From the NCBI GenBank assembly GCA_016790385.1, contig JAEUNV010000374.1, positions 1-8,049 on the forward strand: a stretch of 8,049 nucleotides of DNA, read 5' to 3'. The notes beneath the pieces are model-generated. The model was given only the letters and a program-made list of their open reading frames with translations, did not search any database and was not told the DNA's origin. The position numbers and the translations under genes are program-made. How positions within the stretch are numbered: the stretch's first letter is position 1; each line of letters begins with the position of its first letter. Source of the DNA: Zoogloea sp. Lineage in GTDB: Bacteria; Pseudomonadota; Gammaproteobacteria; Burkholderiales; Rhodocyclaceae. Shown here piece by piece: positions 1-6,000 of this stretch.

Positions 1-3000
1 GCCTTGATGGAGGCGCCGAAGTTGTCGATGCCCCCTTCGGCCTGGATAAGCAGGCGGTCAGTGACTTCGAACGCGCTCCGGTTGGTGAAGCGGCCCGAGA
101 GCAGGAGGTCCAGGTTGTCGGCCTTGAGGGTGCCGGGCGCAGCCGAGAAGGCGCCCCAGTCCGGGAAGGCCAGGCCATAGCGGGCGGCTTCATCGGCAGG
201 GAGGGTGCTCGCCGGGGTGGCCGGCGTCTTCAGCGGGGACTCCGCGCCTCCGCCTGCGAGCGGGGCAGTGGCCGGGTCGATGGATACCGCGGGGGCCTCC
301 AGATTGCCCGGGGCGGGAGCGGCCTGACCCGGGGTTACCGTACCCTGGGCAGCGGGGAGGACGGCGCCGGCCGTACTGCCGGCTACGAGGCTCTCGGACA
401 CCTGAAGCACGCTGCCGCCCTGGAGCGGCGTGGCCGTTGTTCCTGGCAATGGGGTGTGGGCCGGGCCCGTGGGCGAAGCCGCCAGCGGCGCCGTCGCACC
501 AACACCTTGCACGCCGGCAAGCTGCACCGTGCTGCCCGCATCCGGCGCGCCACCCGACGCATTCACCGAACCGTGAAGGCTTCCGAGAGTCGTTGCCGCC
601 ACCCGGTTGCTGCGGGATGCCGCGAGCGCCTGCCGCGCGGCCGTGGGGTCGACGCCAGCGCCGAGGGTGAGATCGACACCCGTCAGGCTGAGGTCAGCCG
701 CAACAATGGTCCCGGCGTCAGGGCTCGTCAGCGTGATGGCGGAGGCACCACCGCGTGCGTCCAGGCGAGCCAGACTCAGGGCGGCCGTATCTTCGAATTC
801 ACCCGCGGCGTTGGTCCAGCGGACAGTTTGGGCGAGGTGCTCGGCGCTGTAAGTGTAGATACCGGCAACCCGGGCGTCCGACGCCACATTGCGAAGACTG
901 CCCTGGAAAAAGCCATTGACCACAAACCGGGCGCGGCTTGCCACGTCGGTGTGCTGATCCACGTAGGCCCCGGCCAGCGCCGGCAGCCCGAGCAGCAGGT
1001 AGCTGCCACTGCTCAGATCGGGCTCTTCGGCCCGCGTCTGGCTCCCCGTCGCGAGGTTTTCGACACTGCCGCTGGCATTGCCGCCCAGCAGCACCTGCCC
1101 GGTGTTCACCAGGGTGCCAGTCCAGATCGTGTCCACCGCGGGGCTGACCCAGGTTTCACCAAGGTCGACCCTGATTCCGGCCACATCGAGACGCAGGGCA
1201 CCGAAGGCCACGAGGGGGCTGCTGGACGGACGGAAGACGATGGAACGCGCCTCCAGTCGGGCGTCGCCCCGGGAGGCAACGGTGCCGGCATTGGCATAGC
1301 CGGCGGCCTTGATGTGGAGGGCGGCATCGGCCAGCACGGTGCCCGTACCGGCATTGCGGAAAGCACCCTCTCCGGCGTCGATGTCGATCCGCTCGGCAGC
1401 CACGCCGTTGCCGTAGATCAGGCCGGCGTTGTCGATACCGTGGGCGCTCTCGAGGCTGACATCGTGTGTACCCAGCAGCGCGGCCTTGTCGCCGTTGATC
1501 AAGGCCGTGCCGGCCACGACACGGAGACGATTGTCGGCCAGCAGCGTTCCCTGGTTCATCAGACTGCCGGTCGGCGCGAGGGCGGTAAGATCCTGTGCGG
1601 CGTGCACCAGGCCCTCGTTGCGGATCTCGCCGCCTGAGAGGGTGACATAGCGCCCCGCCAGCATGGGCGACAGGCCGGCCCGGGTGCCCGCGGCCGATTC
1701 CAGGACACCGGAAACACGGACATCCAGCCCACCCCCGGTGGCAATCCGCCCGCCGCGGTTGAGCAACGAGCCGGCGGAAACGGAGAAGTCCTCGGCGGCG
1801 ACGATCACACCGGTATTGGTTGTCGGCGTCTCCGCGCCAAAGTTGGCCTCGGTGAGGACGTCGTTCTCGCTGCGGATGTTGACCAGGGCTGCCGACCCGA
1901 GGGTCATGCGGATCCCCCCAGCCTGGATGACGCCACGGTTATCTACGGCCCCCCCGGCCAGATCGAGTTGCCCGCCCACCGCCAGCACAGCGGGGCTCTG
2001 CACGAAGCGGAAGTCTTTCTCGGGGTCGGGTGGAGGGGGAGGCGGCTGGCCGGGCCGCGGGTTGCAGACCACGGGATTGACGCAACGCGCCCCCTCGACC
2101 AGCTGATTGACGAATCCACCTTCGGCAAGGATGTCGGCATTTCCGCTGACCGCGACGCGCCCCCCGTTGCTGAAGGCACCCAGGGTATGCACGTCAAGCC
2201 TGCCGGCACTCAAGGTGCCCGGGTTCCACAGCTCGGCGGCGCGGATCGTCAGCCGGTTGGCCGACACAAGGCCGCTGTTGGCCACCACACCAGCTGCGAG
2301 CGAGACACTGTCGCCGCTGAGTTCGCCGTTATTGGTCACGGTAGCGGAGGCGCTCACGCTGCGGCCGCTGACGAGGCCCCCATTGCCGAGCCCGCCGTCG
2401 AAGGACAGCGTGCCCCCGGCAAGAACACCCCGGTTGTCCGCGTACCCGGTGACATCCAGCGTTTCGCCGAAGACAAGCCCCTCATTCGTAAGCGCGCCGT
2501 TCACACGGACGGACTCCGCCACGATGCGCCCCGAATTGCGCAGGGCACCCCCCGAGAACACAAAGCCCGCTCCGCCGGGGATCACCTCACCCGCGTTGAG
2601 GAAATGACTCGCCGACAGGTACACGGAGCCACCACTGCTCACCACACTCGCCCCTGATCCCAGCGACCCCTGATCGCTGGCAACCAAGGCGATATCGCCA
2701 TTGGCGACAATGCCCCCCGGACGATCCGCATTGGCGATGATGTTGCGGGCGCCGATGTGCACGCTCCCGGTGCTCTGCAGCAGGCCTTCGCTGATAAAGT
2801 CTCCGGCAATGTCGAAGCGGAGATCGCTGCCCACCAGCAGACGGCTCCGGCTTTCCAGGGTGCGCGCCACCCTGGTCACGGACAGGGGGCCATGGAACAG
2901 GGCATCACCGAGGAAGACAAGATCTCCACCCACCGCAAGATGGGCGCTACCGGCCACCCCCAGGCTGCGCTCGAACACCACCGACCCGGTTGCCGAGCGC

Positions 3001-6000
3001 ACGTCTAGCACGCCGCCAGCCGCCAGATCGCCGCCGAGGCGTATGTCCCCCTCGGCCTCCAGGCTCAGCGCCTCCACGGCAGTGAGGCCTTGCAGGCGGA
3101 TGCCATCCTGCCGGCTGCGCACCTGTGCCACGCCGAGCGTCAGCATCTCACCGCCCACTGTGATCGCCCTGTCGGCCGCCACAGTCAGGCTTCCGCCCGT
3201 GCTCAGTCGGTCGGCAATCCGAATACCTTCCGCGCCCCCTTCAATGGAGAGCGCTTCGGGTGTCAGCACAGCGCCCGCCACGTCCACCCCGGCGCCGGAC
3301 CGCATGTCGAGAGGGCCGCCCGCCGACACGCCGCCTGCATAGGCCTGCCCGCCCACGCTTGTCAGCACACCCCTGCCAAGGATGCGGGTTTCGCCCTGGG
3401 CAAGGCGGCCACCCGCCTGCACCGATGCCGCGCCACCGACCGTCACCGCACCCGCGTGATCCACATCGCCGGCTGCGGCCAGATCCAGGTTGCCAAGCAC
3501 CACGCTGGCACCGCCCACCCGGTAGTCACCACCGCTCCGGGCAAGCAGATCGCCCCCCGCCAGCACCTCGCCCAGGGCCACCGCGGCACCAGCCTCGATC
3601 ACGGAGCCCTCGCCCCTCTCGAGCCCGCCGCTGACGGCACCGGTGACAAGGGCACCGCCCGCCTTCAGCCGCAAGGCACCGTTGGCCGCCACGCGGCCAC
3701 CAAGAGTCAGCGCGCCCGCGTCCGCCTTCATATCGACGGATCTGCCGCCAAGCACCTCGCCCACGACATCGAGGGACCGACCCGCCGTTGCTTCCAGGGT
3801 ACCCGCCGAGCGCCAGGCACCCGTGGCAAGGATGCGCTCGGCAGCCCCCAGGCCCAGACGCCCCCCTGCCTCCACATCACCCGACAGGCTCATGTCGCGC
3901 CCGGCCATCAGGGACACGTTCCCCTGGCTCGCCACGCCCCCTTGCTGCTGCACATCGCCGAGCGAAACCACATTGACGCCGGCATTGCCCACCAGGCGAC
4001 CGGGGTTCTCAAAGCCCCCCGTCCCGGCACGAACCTCGATGGTGCCGCCCGTCAGGATGCCGCTGGTCGACACCTGCCGCCCACCCAGCACCACACCTGC
4101 ACCGGAACGCAATTCCCCTGCAAGCGCCAGCGCGGCCGCGCCAGCGTCCGCCGTCAGGACGCCCTGCGCCACGACCGCCCCGTCCACGCGCACACCCTCG
4201 CCGAGGAGCGTCGCAGCGCCACCGGACGCCAACGCGCCCTCCACGCCCAGTCCGGCCCCCGCATTCAGGGTCACCGCCCCATCACTCACCACGGGGCCAC
4301 GCACCGTGACAGTGCCCGAGCCGGCAACACGCACCGGCCCCAACGCCACCAGGCTGCCCGTGACGATATTTCCTGCCCCGGCGGCAATATCGAGGCCGCC
4401 GCCGGCCGACAGGACGTCGGACGTCACACCCGTTTGCCCCATCAGGGTCAATCCGTCGCCGGCCACGAAGGGGCTGCCGACACGCAGGGCGCCGCCCTCG
4501 GCAGACAGGGCCGCGCTGCGCGCCGCGCCTCCTCCGGCCAGTTCGAGCCCGCCCCCGGCCCTCACCTGGAGATGCCCATTGCTGGCGATCACGCCAAGAC
4601 CGCTAAGGTCACCGGCCACCTGCACACCCAGGTTGCCACCGGCCAGGATGCGCCCCGAGACGTTGCTCAGCGACGCTCCCGTTACGACATTCAGGCCCTC
4701 GGCTGCCGAAACAAGACCCCCGTCGTTCACCAGCCCCTGCGTCACCCGGACATGCGCAACCGCGCCCCCGTGCAGAGAACCGCTGTTGCCCAGGGCGTCG
4801 GCCACGACGGCCATGCCGCCCGCAGATTCGATGACACCGCGGTTATCCACGGTGCCGCCCACGAGCAGGTCCACATTGCCGCCATGGAGCAGCCCCCGGT
4901 TGTCGACGCCGCTCGCCACGACAACAACGGAATCTGCCGCCAGCAGCCCGGTGTTATTCAGTCGACCACCGTCAAAGCGGAAGGAGCCGCCACCAAGATT
5001 GCCCTCGTTGCGCAGATCACCGAAGACCTCCAGCCGATCACCCACGACCGTCCCGGCATTGGCCAGCCCGCCCTTCAACAGCAGGGCGGAGCCGCCGATC
5101 CGCCCCTCATTGCGGGTCTCACCGCCAATCTGGACAAGATCCGCCGACACGCTGCCACTTGCCCCGTTCTCCAACCGCCCGTCCACCATGACGGCCTGTG
5201 CCGCCACAAGGCCGGTGTTAACCAGGGTGTTACCCGAAAACGTCAGGGCACCCCGGGAGGACAGCACCTCCCCGCCGGTCTCGAACCGGGAGCCTTCGAG
5301 GGTGATCGTGCGGCGGGCCAGCAAGGCGCCGAAGGCACCCAGGTAGCCGGCTTCCCGGGCCGCCAGACTGATGCCGTCGTTGGCGAAGACACCGCCGGCG
5401 TCACGCGCATTCAAGGTCAATTGCCCCGCCCGGATCAACACCGACCCCAGGCTCTCGATGCGCCCTTCGCTGATGAAACTGCCCAGCGTATCCACCACCA
5501 AGTCGGCACTTGAATACAGGAGCCCCCGACTGGAAATGGGCCCGCTGAGCGCATTGACACGCAGGGCGCCAAAGAAGCGGCTGTCACCGCCGAAGTCAAT
5601 GCCGTGCGCCGCTTCCAGCCGCGTAGCGCCACCCGCCTCCAGGTTCCGTGCAAAGGCGAGGGTTCCGGCCGCGCTTGCCACGGTCAGACTCCCACCCACC
5701 CGCGTCTCGCCGGAAAAGCGTATGTCCCCCCAGGCATCGACCGACACACTGTCGGCCCCCGTCACGCCGCCCGTAAGATTGATGCCTCCCGCGGCGCTGC
5801 GCAGGACGACAGGACCGCGGGCGGCAAGCTCGCCGCCCACATCGAGCTGCCTGGAGGCATCGAGGGTCAGACCGCCTGCGGCACTCGCGCCGCCCTGCAC
5901 AGTGATGCGCCCTTGGCGGCTGAGCAGGTTTGCCGCTGCGCCGCTGCCCACCCCGCCAAGCACGCTGATATCGCCCTGCGCCGTCGCTGCGAGCACCTCA

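Noticed and set aside
456..1637. Open + strand frame of 393 codons, and the similar one at 6456-7736
   Set aside because: Both lie opposite clear exoprotein coding sequence; the second covers part of the TPS domain. The His/Gln/Gly/Arg-rich translations show no domain, and no convincing promoter context is seen.
1992..2105. The Pro tract as a junction between two separate genes or a frameshift point
   Set aside because: The reading frame stays the same on both sides, with N-x-G coils before and after and no stop or start signal. It is an in-frame interruption of one protein.
3643..5346. Open + strand frame of 567 codons
   Set aside because: Lies almost wholly within another + strand open frame and opposite the real gene; Pro/Ser/Arg/Thr-rich with no motif. 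Both cannot be genes, and neither has a supporting feature.
3090..5513. Open + strand frame of 807 codons
   Set aside because: It is the exact antisense of the exoprotein gene. Its translation is rich in His, Arg, Gln, Ala and Pro without domain pattern, as expected from reading GC-rich Gly/Ala/Val/Leu codons backwards. The minus frame contains recognisable family motifs throughout.
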